64,000 nucleotides of DNA from Cryptomeria japonica (Eukaryota; Streptophyta; Pinopsida; Cupressales; Cupressaceae), in assembly GCF_030272615.1 (NCBI RefSeq), contig NC_081415.1, forward strand, positions 631,641,041 through 631,705,040, given 5' to 3'. Below are positions 32,861 through 45,774 of this stretch, piece after piece. How positions within the stretch are numbered: position 1 is the first letter of the stretch; each line of letters begins with the position of its first letter. The position numbers and the translations under genes are program-made. The notes beneath the pieces were generated by a model. It saw only the letters and a program-made list of their open reading frames with translations. It did no database searches and was not told the origin of the DNA.

Positions 32861-34330
32861 ATCACAAGTGTTATACTAGTAAATATAAGAAGTTAGTTGT
32901 GAAAATAGTTGTGAAAACTCTTACAAGATTTAAGCATGCAAGATTTATGATATCAAGTAATGATCACAAGAATATCTATAAGCAAATCTAAAAGTGAAAT
33001 TGCTTCTATGAATAAAATCCTATTCTAACATGAATTTAAAAAAAATCAAAAGAGAGTAGGGTAACAAGAAGTGAAATGAAATTCTACTCTAACAAGACAA
33101 TGATAACTATAAACTTATCTTAACACACTAAAATGTTAGCTTAGATCTTTCAAACCAATGTTGAATTAATTAGAATTCCACAATTAATAACAACACAAGT
33201 GTAATCATCCAAGGAAAGACAACAAACTCAAAATATTTTCAAAATCCGTCGATTAGAAGATGATACACATGCTTAGAACTTAGGCAAAATATTATAACTG
33301 AACATCAAATGTAGATCAAATTAACTTATCCAACATGTGATAGACTAAATTCACAATAATAAATACCAAATGGTCAAATAAACTCAATTGTAGCAAACAA
33401 CATATATCTAATTTGTTTAAAATATTAAAAATGCATAATATCTTGTAAATGAACACAACAAATTTTGTATAATATCTATCTATAGTGCAAGAAAATGAAT
33501 TTTCTAACCTTTTATACATACACACAAGTTTTTTTAAATAGTTTTACATCAAACTTGTCAATATCATGACTAAGGTTTGGCAAAAACAACTTGGAATCCC
33601 AAAAAATGTTTACCCAAACTAAACTTGAATCAAACTAATATCCAACTAAATCATATTTTAGTCTAATTCATGACCAAATTTGTGAAACAAGTGGGACATT
33701 ATTTTCAAACAAGGAAAATACAAAAAATTGGCCCTAAAATAGTGGCTATAACTCTAGTTTATATGGTGGGCCTTTGGGTGTTGTTCCCTAACTTGAGTTC
33801 ACTTCAAATGTGGCATTCCTTACATGAGATGAAGCTAGAAATTAATCTACAACTAGAGCTCAAACCTAGTGGAGTGAGAGACATAAAATCATTCTCAAAC
33901 TCACCCATAAACTATAGTCTTTCTCTTTAATGTGAGGGAAAACTCACTGGGTGATGTGAATGTTATGAGAAGGAAATACAACACAAAAAATCTTCATTTT
34001 AAAACCTGATCTCATGAAAACTTATACAAAAACTTTCCGCAACACCCATATCAACCTAGATTTCATAAATTCATAATGAAAGAATGTTTACTCTTCTCCT
34101 ACATCTAGGAAAACCCAATTAAAATAATTCACCACTTGATTAAGATCTTCAAAGTTTGGGGTCTTTTTATATTCAATCTTTTATGAATTGAGAATAACTC
34201 AAATTTTCTATTTGATCTTGATGACTTAAGAATAACTCAACTTTTCTAATTTCTTTGTTAAATCTTTATAGCTAGGAATATCAAATTGCATTTTCACTAT
34301 CTTTTTCCTTTATAAGTGTCATATGGAGGA
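32861..34330. other. AT-rich DNA, no gene seen
   Basis: No coding region or element end is recognisable across these 1.5 kb. Confidence 0.45.
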
Positions 34331-36517
34331 TGCATAATATATTGAGAGGGGGAGGGGTGTGTGAATCAGTATATCTAATTTTCATTTTATGTTAAACATT
34401 AATTACAACACATAAATTCTCCAATCAATAAACATGAACCAACAAATTTTCTTAAGTTAAGCTCCTTAATGATGCAACAATTTAAATCAAGTGAAACAAC
34501 AAACAACTAGACATAATGAACACCGGATATACGTGGAAACCTAGGATCAGAAAAAACATAGTTAGAATATTTGCTTGTATCTACTACCAAAATCTAGCCT
34601 CACAAAATAATGGATTAATTACAAAGATTAAGTAGGCACCAACCTACTGGAGACAAAAATCTCCTTAAGTACAGTGAGCACCAACCCACTACAGACACCA
34701 ATCTCATACATGCCTAGGTCTGAGAAACAACTTATTAGCTAGGAACTCAATCTCAACAATGTGAAATATATGATTTTAGGAACTTCAAGATACAACTTTA
34801 TTTTTATCAAATGAGTCTTCATACACTCTTCTTTTCATCTGATAATATTCTAATAATGGTGCACACAAATCAGAAAAACCTCACTTTGTCTCATCCTCCA
34901 ATTGGTATGTTATGAACTTGTGACCTCAAAAGTACATGCACCTCATCACATAGAAAACACTTGAAATGAATCTAGGAAACTCATATATATGTGTCACAAC
35001 TACAATTATAATTATAAGTTGGTCTAAAACATAACTAAATATTTACAAGTTGGTCACACAATATTTCTTCACCAAATGTGTAGTAGGCTAGGTCCTAATC
35101 AACCCATACACAAATCAATACAAGGGAACATGCCACATGCATCACAAGGTATCATAAGTAGATCCTAAAGGTTGTATGTGTGCAATATATGATAGACACA
35201 CATGCTACAAGTTATTCATAAGCTAGCCATATAAAACGTGTAATAGGTTTGGCCCAAAAAGCTCACACATAGTTCTACACAAGGAAACATGTCTTGTGGA
35301 TCATACTGAGGATAAATCTAATCTCAAGGAACATCCAAACTTAATTTTTGGATGCACACACACAAAACAACTGCTGCATCACATTCGAACACAAACAAGG
35401 TTTGTTAGCAACACAGTCGCTAAACAGGTGAAACAATCATTGTGTTCCACTACACTATAATTCTAGAAACACTAGATATTGATGGAGCATGTGTAGGCAT
35501 ACTTTCCTTACAAACTGTAAGTCACAAATCTTAGGCATAATTAGCGAATGTGGACCTCTACAAGTTACTAGAGCAGGCATATTGGCTAGGTAACTGCAAC
35601 CAACTTTCTTGAATATACTCTAGAACACTCCCATTGCCTTGAATACTTGGACCATGATAATACATACTCATCTCAGTCAATTTAAAGTTCATATCAATGA
35701 ATGTGCTTGTCACAACTCAAAATGATCTGACATGACATGATATGTAACTTAAATTCTCCAACATTTCAAATACAATAGACTATATTTTTATTACATATTG
35801 AGTTTATTATGAAGTTGTTTTGAATATTTACTAAACATAGGTTTTTCACCAAACATCATCTTCTCTATTCAACGCATTTGGAAAAATACTAAACTAATTC
35901 ATAGCTTTTTTGAAAAATATCTATGCCCTAGGTATTGATGTCCTCTTTCTAACCAAAAGAAAAAAATTGAATTTTGATATATGCAGAATAAGTTATGAGT
36001 TCAAACGCACACCTATGTCTAAATTATAATTAGTTCAACTTCCAAACTTAATAAAATAAAAAATATTCAACATATCATTATGAAACCAACTGCATGCCTT
36101 AGGTATTGATGTTACAAACCTAAATTCTAAAGAATCAACTTTTATCATTTGTAAAAAAAATTCATGTGTTATGGATTGCACATCACTCTTTAAAAATGTT
36201 GTTTGCTGTTAAAAACTAGTTATCTAAGGAGATGGAAAAATGAATACAAATTGATTAAAAAAAAATTTAAAAATATATATTTAGAATCTATATTCAAAAT
36301 GTCACAAATCACTGGTTCACATAATCTTGAATTTCCTAATGGTTTTTCTCAAAATATTCATTTTAGTGTCAAAGTTGGCCAAAAAATGTAACCCACTATT
36401 GTGAGATCGCCCTATAGGAGTAAGCAACTTGACTAAAATTCCATTGAAGACATCTATCCAACTATATCCCTCAGAGAAAAAATTCTTTTGACATCAATGA
36501 CAACTTTTTGTTCAACA
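34331..36517 (-). mobile_element. 3' LTR region of Copia element A
   Basis: On the minus strand the Copia-type LTR tail is present. GATTCACACACCCCTCCCCC (about 34370-34345) corresponds to the GATTCACCCCCC box of the other LTRs, and a worn TTTTCC...TTTCCACGTA block is near 34530-34550. Positions 34390-35200 match 58450-59260 directly, as expected of an LTR pair. At 36517 the minus strand reads TGTTGAAC just after a purine-rich AAAATGGGATA, a likely LTR start with its polypurine tract. The part at 35780-36410 is a copy of the dispersed 640-bp repeat, so the LTR may contain an insertion. Confidence 0.55.
35780..36410 (+). repeat. Dispersed about 640-bp repeat, copy 2
   Basis: Direct copy of 32220-32860, with an inverted partial copy at 59274-59693. 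It ends near CCCACTATTGTGAGATCG. Confidence 0.75.
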
Positions 36518-36829
36518 ATATCCCATTTTGTCATTAATGGAAAACAAAAAAATATTGTTGGCTCATTAACATAAATTATGAAAATCTAATATGTCAGGAC
36601 CGAGGACCCCCCTATCTGAAATAAATTGAGCTCCATTCTTCATAGAATTTTGAGTTTATTTATTCCCCTTTGACATCAATGGAAAAGGTCAACAATCCAT
36701 TTCTCAACTTCTAGAATGACTCCCCCTAAGTCCATTCACCAATTATCCTTCTGAACCATTCTTGAAGACCATCAAGTCTTCATGCAATAGGGAGTGAACA
36801 CACCCCCTCAAATTGTATTTCCTCTTGAT

Positions 36830-37042
36830 TCAAGATGAGGGAGAAACAAATCCAAACTTCTTGTAGAGATACTCAAAGGTATCCTTGGGAAGAGGTTTTG
36901 TGGAGAAATATCTAATGGTTCCTTATTCTCAACATACTCCAACTTTACTTGCTTGTATGCAACTTTCTCTTAGGAATTGATACTCAATTTCAATGTTCTC
37001 TATCCTTAAGTGCATTACTAGATTCTTTTAGATATTGATAGG
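36830..37042 (-). pseudogene. Element A RNase H, C-terminal end
   Basis: On the minus strand from 37042 the sequence reads INISKNLVMHLR, ENIEIEYQFLRE and, after a one-base shift, VAYKQVKLEYVENKEP. This is the end of Copia RNase H (compare DISKNPVFHS in Copia-1). Element B begins exactly here, splitting the domain just before INISKN. The spacer and purine-rich 3' end of element A follow at lower coordinates. Confidence 0.82.
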
Positions 37043-38236
37043 TGTAAAGGGTGAAAAATTTAGGGTTTCCACCCAAAGGAGAATGAAAACCACTAATTTT
37101 TTGATTTAAGACCTTTACATTCAAAAGGGTTAGAATCCACTAGATCTAGTAACAAATTAGATAAGGACTAAATACTAAGTTGATTGGATCAATTTGGTTA
37201 ATTCGGGTTCCCTCTTTTGTGGGTTGAAGTGCTGATTAGTATAAAATACTGAGAATTGGAAATAAAACTGAGAAAATAGTGAGCTATGGCTATGGGATTT
37301 CATTGTGCACCTGGAATTTAGCAATATAAGCTGATTCAAACCCGCCCCTTGAACAATGGCCCAAAAAAGTAGGGATTGTGACATGGCAACACAGTCCTCC
37401 AAAATTTCCACACACTAAAAAGGGTTGTTCCATCTCTGTGTCTGAAGCTTATTCTGAGAAGTACATCTATGCACCTATTTCCTACACATTGAAAGAAAAG
37501 GAAAAAGGTTGGGAATAGGGGTTTGCCTAAGTCAAACTATAGTTGAGGAATCAACCTTGAATGAAATTTTGTAAATACTGAAATAAATAATGGAAATGTA
37601 TACCTTAGATTTGCAATGATTGATGATGATGTTTTGATTCTTAAATGTAATCACATATGTTGTATGAAATTGCATGAACATGACAAAACCCTAACACATA
37701 CACATGCTTGCAAATGTAGGATGTAATGTTGCTCCACAATGGATAGATGAAGAATATGAAACCTTGAAGACCTCTAGAAATGCTTGGTGATGAATGCTCC
37801 AATACTTGAATACTTGCTTGCTTGACTATAGTTCTCCTTTCCTTATGATCGTATCATTTGTAAATCAAAATGAGAGGGGAAGGCCTCCTTATATACTTGC
37901 TTGTCATAAAACATATTGATTTTCCAACATAAGTCGACACAGAGGAAGGGGATCTCGCTCATTTTTTAAATGTTAAAATGGGTTTAAAAAGGGCCCAATT
38001 TAGGGAGGACCAAGGTGCTACTCCCTAGTCCTAGTGAGGACCAAAGCACTATTCCTTGTTCCTACCCTATTTTGGGTTAGAATTAAGGGTCCCAACAAGG
38101 TGAAATGTGATATAAAGGCCATTATTGCATGGTACAAGCATAAATGGGTCCTAGTTAGGCATAGGGATGAGAAACACTAAGGTGAGGGCCCAAAATGTGG
38201 TCAAAATTGTAAAGGGTGAAATTTTAGGATGCTACA
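37043..38236 (-). repeat. Element B 3' LTR
   Basis: On the minus strand it runs from TGTAGCATCC (38236) to CCCTTTACA (37043), TG...CA. The polypurine tract AAAGTGGGGGCTAAA lies at 38251-38237 just before it. Positions 37043-38070 align with 54584-55577 (shared pieces ATTCGGGTTCCCTC, AAGTGCTGATT, GGTTTGCCTAAGTCAAAC). Confidence 0.88.
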
Positions 38237-38251
38237 TTTAGCCCCCACTTT

Positions 38252-38682
38252 AGCAAGATTATGATCTGACACAAATACTCACTGTAAAGTAGAAGAAAGA
38301 GGAATGAAGAAGATAAGGAATGTGGAATGAAATCACAAGGAGTATAAGATATCACTAATTTCAAGGAACCAAGCCCCTAATATTAGGATCTTAACTCACT
38401 CAAACATATGTTAGGGCACACAAAAACAAGACAAACAAAAAGGCAAACAAAGGAAAAAAGGAAATCAAAGGAAAAAGACACAAAAAAGACATACAAGAAA
38501 AGATAAGATCCAGAAACAAGACCTCAAGTCAAGTAGCTTAAGAGACCTCGACATCAAAATGTCTCAACAACTAATATCATTCTTGAAAAAATCCAATCTC
38601 ACGAACACAAGAGATCACATAAAAGAGAAAAGAAAGAATCATCCATGAACTATCAATAGAAAAGCTATGAGTTTATGAGAAG
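38252..38682 (-). other. Element B 3' noncoding interior
   Basis: Purine-rich, worn sequence with no ORF, lying between the polypurine tract and a GA microsatellite. Confidence 0.5.
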
Positions 38683-38683
38683 A

Positions 38684-38685
<2 letters not shown>

Positions 38686-38752
<67 letters not shown>
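38686..38752. repeat. (GA)n microsatellite
   Basis: About 33 GA units; the Arg-Glu and Leu-Ser frames through it are artefacts. Confidence 0.98.
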
Positions 38753-38753
<1 letters not shown>

Positions 38754-38860
38754 ATGAATACACACTAGATGTGTTTATCCAGGTGATCCATGAGAAGAAT
38801 GATGAGAGAGAAGTATTGGAAAGAGACACCATTGGATGGTTAAGATTGATGCATGAGAGA

Positions 38861-39969
38861 TGTTTAGGGGTTGTCATTGATGGCAACTCAGTTCAGAAAT
38901 CATATCCAGTGCATGTAGATTTGATTTACCAGAAGTCATATTATCATGAGGCATAAGTTTGGAAGGTGGAACATAGTTACTGGCAAAGTATGAGTTCAGT
39001 GTGTAGATCTTGATTTTGGCTGTATAATTTTGGTTGGGGTATTAGAGGCAGGTGATTCAATGTTCAAGGCAAATTATTCCATAATCCTGATATCCAGTGT
39101 TGATTCATGAGTGAGATTAAAGGTTTGGTATCCAGTAATTTAGGTAGTATAGAGCTATCTTGGTTTAACATGTGATGCAGAATCTTTGGGTTGATTTCGG
39201 TGATTATTGTTGAGTTCGAGGTGATTGGGCCAACACATGTGAAGCTTCTATTATTTTGTTTAGGTTTTCATATGGTTTTGTGGATGGATTGAGCTGACTT
39301 GTTGGTTACACATTTCATGTTGCGTGTTATACGATTTTTGGAAGCCGACATGAGAATTGATTTATTTTGTTGATGTGGATATATAAGATTGATCTGGTTA
39401 AGAATTTTGGTGAATGATATTAGTGTGAGAAATTTGTATTAGCGAATGTGCAAAGTTTGGTGAATGTGATTGAAGGTTTTAGTGCTCGGGTGTATGACAG
39501 TGTAGGAAAATAGAGCAAGAAGACATTTAGCAGTTGCATAAGTCATATTGAGCCTAATCAGAGCTTCTATTTAGCATTAGTAGATGTTATTCTTCATTTC
39601 ATTCATTATTGTAATCAATTGTAATCATCTGTATGGCAATGAGTCTTCCTCCAGGTTTTAGCCCTCTTGTAATTGAGCAATGAGCTCTAGGCAGTGTGCC
39701 TAAATGCAAGTGCAATCCCCTTCATGTAATATTATCATACTCCTGATCAAATTATAATATAATATTGTGGGTTCAAATCCCACCATGGTTTTTCCCTTTC
39801 CGGGTTTCCACATAAAAATTCTGGTGTTATGGTATTGTGAATTATTGGTTTATGTTTCTTCACTTTACTTTCATTCTTATGCATCTGATGGTTTAAGAAT
39901 CAGTTAAATAAATTAGTAAATTGCAGAACACTGACTCAGCCCCCCTCTTAGTGTTCATTGATTCCAACA
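38861..39969 (+). mobile_element. Solo Copia-type LTR (E)
   Basis: This 1109-bp unit starts TGTTTAGGGG and ends CCAACA. It shares the family landmarks GTCATTGATGGCAAC near the start, TTTTTCCCTTTCCGGG (about 39790) and CCCCCCTCTTAGTG near the end. The flanks are GAGA (38857-38860) and GAGA (39970-39973), consistent with a short target duplication in GA-rich DNA. There is no second LTR or coding sequence, so it is the product of LTR-LTR recombination. Confidence 0.75.
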
Positions 39970-39973
39970 GAGA

Positions 39974-41177
39974 GAACATAGATACATATCCCCTAGATGT
40001 TTGCATCTAGGTGATTCATGTTGGGGAGGAGAGTAGGAATAGTCTAGCACTATTTCGCTAGTTCCACTCATCCTCATGTGTGTGTGCAAGTGATGTCTAG
40101 TTTCAAGCATATAGCACCTCGTATAAGAGTTTGTTTCCTCTAGTTTTGAGTGTGCTTCAACTTTTTTAAGACATGTAATGTAAATGCAAATGCCAAGGGC
40201 TGAATGTGCAACTTCGGGAACATCTAATTTAAGAGTTTTGCTCTAGTTTCAAGAATGTGTAACCTAGATTGAAACATATACATACTTGGTTTCCAGGACA
40301 TCCATGTAATATTTTTTCTTTGGTTTCAATGATGTGTTTCCTCGTCTAAGACATATATCGAATGTTGCATCTGGTTTTGAGTGTGAAGCATCTTGTGTAA
40401 GATTTTTTCTATGGTTTCGAGAATGAACACCCCGTTTAAGACATGCAAGAATGATATGTAAAAAGTATAGTACAATATGATACAAAGAGAGTGACATGGG
40501 TGCCCCCCCTTAAGATATCAATGTAGCCCTATGTTGATGTCTTAAGGAAGCTAGAAACAAGGATACCAACGTTCAACACTAAGGAGATATCCTTTAGGCA
40601 AAAATGTCATAAATCCAAGCTAAAAGAGGGAATACTCTTATAAGAAAGGATAAGATAGTTGAAAAAGAGATATCTTGCAACAAGTGTAAAGGAGATCCTT
40701 GGAGGAGAAGAGATATTTTCTTAAAAGACATCTACCTTAAAGAGGAGTTCCTTGAACAAATATAACATCTTCTACCACAAGAAGGGAAGGAGAATAAGAA
40801 TGCATACCTTCCCCCTATTTCCAGGTGAAAGGGATTCTTGATGGAGGATGAAAGAATTTTGAACCAATGTGAGGGGATAATTTTATGATAAGCGTACATC
40901 ACCAAGTGAAAAAGAGGTTGTAGCCAAGGACTTACACCTCCTTCATAAGAGAGAATCCTTGAGCAAACAACAACTTCACACAAGGAATGACATCAAATCA
41001 TGACAAAAACACTATTCAACAAAGGAAAAGTAGATCCTTAGAGAGAGGAGAGGAGGAGAAATCATTGCCGCCCAAGTGTAAGGACAATGAGAAGAATTAC
41101 ACAATCTTCTAAGGAGAGATTAAAAATAAGAAAATGCACAAGATACTAGTATATATAAAATGCAATTGAAAACAAGA
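39974..41177 (-). other. Element B interior, no gene seen
   Basis: Repetitive, worn sequence without ORF. Phrases such as 'AAGACAT', 'GTTTCAAGAATGTG' and 'GAGATAT' return with variation, suggesting decayed tandem units, but no clean period stands out. Confidence 0.4.
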
Positions 41178-41185
41178 GGTAATCT

Positions 41186-41457
41186 CACGGGGGCTTCACT
41201 TAATGAACTTGGGTTATAGAACTTGCATTCATTGCATACTAAAGAATCCCCCTAAATTCCTTTTTTGTCACCCCTTCCCAGTACACAAGCTGAATTAAAA
41301 GCCCCCTATTTTCACCAAATATTACTTTTTTTAATAGCCCGAATTAAAAACCCCTATATTTCAACTGATAGGAAATATATTATACTCTTATTTCTGGGAT
41401 ATTAAACCCCCAATATGAATTCATGTGATATATTGCCTAGCCAGTGAAGCTCCTGTG
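41186..41457 (+). mobile_element. MITE, hAT-like, copy 2
   Basis: This 272-bp insert has terminal inverted repeats CACGGGGGCTTCACT (41186-41200) and AGTGAAGCTCCTGTG (41443-41457), which differ at two positions. A perfect 8-bp target duplication GGTAATCT lies at 41178-41185 and 41458-41465. No ORF is present. It is the better-preserved copy of the family also found at 22880-23177. The ends and duplication length fit non-autonomous hAT elements. Confidence 0.9.
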
Positions 41458-41466
41458 GGTAATCTT

Positions 41467-41469
<3 letters not shown>

Positions 41470-41558
<89 letters not shown>
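41470..41558. repeat. (GA)n microsatellite
   Basis: About 44 GA units directly beside the MITE target duplication. Confidence 0.98.
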
Positions 41559-41559
<1 letters not shown>

Positions 41560-41560
<1 letters not shown>

Positions 41561-42100
41561 ACATAATCACATATTCCCCTAAGGAGGAACTAATCATAAG
41601 AGACATACCATTGAAAGAAAGGATATCAACATATGAAAAATTTAACCCCTAAAGGGAATAGTGATATATTAGATAGAAAGGGAGAGATAGAAAAAGCCAT
41701 CCTTCCCCCCAAGCAAGAGAACAAGGAGAAGAACTACACATTTTCTAAAGAGATGTTATTCATAAGAGACGTGTTGTTTCAAACAAGGAATAGATCTTAA
41801 CCAGGGAACAATCATGTGCTTGCATGAAGGATAACCATATGGAAGAAAGGACATCAAATTATGAATAATTCCACACAAAAGAAGAGGTAATATCTTCAAA
41901 AAGAAAGAGTGAGATAGAAGAGGGATCACAAAACCTCTCTAAGGAGAGATCATTCATAAAAGATTTAACATTTCAAACAAATAATAGGTCCTAACCAAGG
42001 AACAAACATGTGTTCACATGAAGGATAATTCCATGCAAGAAAGCACATCAATTTATGAATAATGCAATCCATAAAAGGGAATGGTGAAAAGCTAAGAGAT
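41560..42100 (-). repeat. Worn tandem repeat of about 190 bp in element B
   Basis: Blocks such as ATTCATAA...GA, TTTCAAACAA...AATAG, CTTAACCAGGGAACAA and AAGGACATCAAATTATGAA recur about 193 bp apart (for example 41781 and 41974). A third, weaker copy starts near 41580. Confidence 0.65.
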
Positions 42101-42313
42101 TGGATAGGGATAAAAGAGCAGCATGTTGCTACCCTAAGATGTTTGAAGTTTAAAAAGCACCACCTCTAATGACAAAGAGCCTGCAATTAAGTTAACTACT
42201 TATGTCATAGGGTGAGGAGCGACATGAGGGTGAAAGGAGTGCTAAGACACTACCTTTTCACCTAGAAAGAGAGCTGGATCTATTGAAAGACATATACGAG
42301 CATGATTGTATTG

Positions 42314-43354
42314 TTATTGAATAAATTCCTTAAATTCTTTACACTTTCCAAGAGAATGAGAACCACCATGATGGAAAAGACAATATCCACTTCCTTCTTT
42401 ATGCTTAGTGCTAAATTTCACAAAAGGAAAAACAACATTCTTGTCATACTTCAATTTCCAAAATATTCTAGTTGCTAATCTATCTTGATCATTAATGAGT
42501 GTAAGCTTATTATTTTGAGATTGAGGACAAGAGTTATTTTTAGAATAAGAAGGATTGTCATCAATAATTTTAACTTTGTCACTATTGATAAGTTCTTTGA
42601 TTGAATTTTGAAAATCAGAACAATCATCGACATGGTGATCATGAGTTTGATGAAATGAGCAAAAATGAGTTTTTGAAGAAGAAGCACTTTTGTGGGCATG
42701 AATGGCTTGTTGTCTTGCAAGATGATCTTTGAAGTCTTGAATCCTAAGGAGGTCACCCATAGGAGATTTATTATGGTTTCCTAAGCCTTCTGTAGTGATT
42801 TATGTAAGAGGGTTTATAGGGACGCGGATTCCTTGTTCAAATTTTCCAAGTCCTTGTCCTTTGAAACCTTGTTTTGATATTATGTTAAAGCCACTCCTAT
42901 AATAATATTTTAATTGATAAGACGGGGGAACATTATAATAAATTTCTTTGAAGTTTGTCATGTAGGAATGTTTAGAAGGAATAAAAGGATTAGTAGATGA
43001 AGAAGGAATATCTTGTAGAGGAGGATTTTCCTTTCTTTCATCATGCATATCCTCTTTAGTAGATTGGGAAGGAATATCCTTATCATCTAAGGCCTCATCT
43101 TTACTTTATATTATGTGGGGATACAGATCATGAAGGAAATGAATGACATCATCTTCTTTACAAATTTTTTGATGTTTAAGATAGGATCTGGGAGAATAAG
43201 GAGGATCTAGAGAGATGAAAACACCAATATGTTGATCTTGCCCCCCTTGTGCAAGGGTATGTGTATGAGAAGAAGATGGGGCCATGTTTCTCTTCAATGC
43301 TTTCTCTCCATTAGAGAGATCATTGATAGGAGTATTATCTCTTTCTTCATTCAC
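42314..43354 (-). pseudogene. Element B gag with G-patch and CxxH knuckles
   Basis: Read from 43354 downward, three frames give an acidic N-terminal region (KICKEDDVIHFLHDLYP), then FNIISKQGFKGQGLGKFEQG, which is a G-patch motif (about 42890-42830). Two knuckle-like motifs of the form CxFHxxxxHxxxDC/KC follow: CSFHQTHDHHVDDC and CLFHHGGSHSLGKC (about 42670-42330). G-patch and such knuckles occur together in some plant Ty3-type gag proteins and serve RNA binding. The frames are separated by stops at about 43105-43049 and 42800-42760. No pol follows. Confidence 0.7.
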
Positions 43355-43426
43355 ATTAGATCTACCCTAGGAGAGGTATAAGTATTAAGTTTCTCATTAT
43401 TATCTCTAGGATTAGGATCTACAAAA

Positions 43427-44201
43427 TGTTGGCATTCTACACTCTTATGAGAATAGTTGATGTTGTCATTTATGGCAACCAATTGGAAATCATCTGGAAA
43501 CCCACCGGTAGTTACCGGCACCAGAAATAGACTTCTACATACACTGACATGCACTTCACCGATAGTGGCAACAATGCATACCGACACTCAAGCCCACATG
43601 GAATAAACTTGTGTTTATTGTTTTATAATGTAATTATCTCTTGTAAAAGTCATAATGACATATTGTAAAAAACTCGTATATGTATGAGATCTTATAAGTC
43701 ATTTTGATGTGTGTGTGAGAGAGAGGATAGATGATATTTTGTATAAGGTGATATAGTTGACAACAAAGGTTTTGGTTATAGACTGAGCTTAAACTGGTAC
43801 TGAACCTGGCATAGCTAATGATGATCTGAAGCAGTACATTGTATTGGATTTTGATAATCCATTTTGTAAGTCAGTGAGACTTCTATTTTGTAGTTGAGCA
43901 GTGAGCTCTAGGCTGCTAGCCTTCCTGCATGTGCAGGCCCCTCATTGTAAGTAATATTTATTCATTGGCCAGTGAGTGAATATTGTGGGTCACAAATCCC
44001 ATTGAGGTTTTTCCCACACCGAGTTTCCTCGTTAAATATCTTGTGTTATGGTGTGTTCTCTATTTTGCCTTTGTTATTCTTATTTACCGATACACTATTT
44101 TGGGATACAAAGTTCTTAATAAGTTTAAAAATTCTATTAACTGGTGAGACACTGATTCACCCCCCCTCTCAGTGTCTTTAAGATTGTCATTGATTCTAAC
44201 A
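43427..44201 (+). repeat. Element C 5' LTR
   Basis: Starts TGTTGGCATTCTAC and ends CTAACA. It carries the shared TTCCTGCATGTGCAGG and GATTCACCCCCCCTCTCAG boxes. A weak antisense ORF inside it is repeated in the 3' LTR and has no independent meaning. Confidence 0.95.
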
Positions 44202-44203
44202 AT

Positions 44204-44215
44204 TGGTATAAGAGA
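44204..44215 (+). promoter_or_regulatory. Element C primer-binding site
   Basis: TGGTATAAGAGA begins two bases after the LTR, as in Copia-1. It is two to three changes away from the initiator-methionine tRNA complement, and the following ...CTGGTCCTCT is shared with Copia-1. Confidence 0.8.
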
Positions 44216-44401
44216 CTGGTCCTCTATTTTCAAAAGCCTAACAACTTGAGGAAGATTCTGACACTGGTACAGATGGAGAACTTAAGAAAACAATTGGAAG
44301 GAGCTCTTGTAGATTATGATGTAGAGAAATTGAAGAATATCAAACTTGAAGATGATTTAAGGACTGCACAGGAATTCATTAAAGGACTTCAGGAGAACTT
44401 T

Positions 44402-45515
44402 TGTAATGCCCCGCCAGGAATCCTAAAGAAAAACAACACAACTAGGCAACTAAAGGGTGAAATATTTTTTTTTAAAGATTAAGTACATTAATTATAACAA
44501 TTGCATGTTTAATAACACAGCGGAATTCTAACACATGATTTCCTAAGGGTTACCAACAAGATTAAATTCGCAGATTATATTAACACCATGGTTAATCCAA
44601 TTGTCCATCCAATTAGGAAAATTAAATGCTTAAGATAAAACCTACACATACATCTAAATTCCATAATGAAAGAATCAAAGTATTCCAATGCATTTATTTT
44701 CCCATAGATCATATATACAAAAGATTAAAGCAACTGAATTTACATACATTCCACCAATATAATATTACAATATCCATAAATACGTGGCTTCCAATAATAC
44801 CACAAAATCCAAAAGTTACAATATCAAGGTTACATAAAAGTTTGATACAATGACCACAAGGTCTCAACTGAACAATGGTCATGAACAAGAGCTGGTACAT
44901 GAACCACGAACCAAGAAACACCAGCGAAGGCTTTCCTCACCTGAAGATACAATTATTAGGTTATCACTTCTTAACTGACTTTCAAGGGGTTATCCTGCGG
45001 CCCCCGCTCGAAAGCCACTCTCTCTCATAGGACACTAATAGGAAAGGTCTCTCTACGAGAACTCTATGGCGAAACTGACAGCCATATCTAATCTTGACAA
45101 ACCACAAGTGAAGGATACACAATCACTAACCCAAGATTGACCATTTGGAACAAAACACACAATGGCTCACATCAACAGGGTTATACAACAACACTTGACC
45201 AAGGGGTATAACGACATATGACATAATGACAACTCAATCAGAATTGCAATGAAATTAATCTTGACTGCAAATACTATTTACACAATATCCTAATACAAGT
45301 AATCTTTTCTTTAAACAGCCAAAATCATAAATAACTTGCAATTAAAGATTTTCCAGAAAATAATAAAACACAACTATATTAATACAAAGAAATCAATGTT
45401 GTCATTTCTCCAATAAGGTTAAATCAATCACATAAAAATTAATCTCCTAATGTATTTCCAAGCATAAATATAGAATCTAAAATTATAAGCTTTTTTGGAA
45501 ATAACCAAACTATGA

Positions 45516-45555
<40 letters not shown>

Positions 45556-45732
45556 TATAATATAATTATATATATATATAAAATATAATATAATATAATA
45601 ATATATATATATACATTGTATATATATCATATACCTATAGTCATATTACAAAATATATATAAACACATGAATTAATTTTCACAGTATTAAAATATTACTT
45701 AAATGACATAATGCCCATAATTAAAAAAAAAA

Positions 45733-45774
<42 letters not shown>

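Noticed and set aside
38675-38956. Arg-Glu repeat frame at the GA microsatellite
   Set aside because: Translation of (GA)n; the adjoining part runs into solo LTR E. The same holds for 41425-41652.
43351-43587. Antisense ORF repeated at 52659-52943
   Set aside because: The shared part lies in the two LTRs of element C and is repeated only because the LTRs are; no domain is recognisable.
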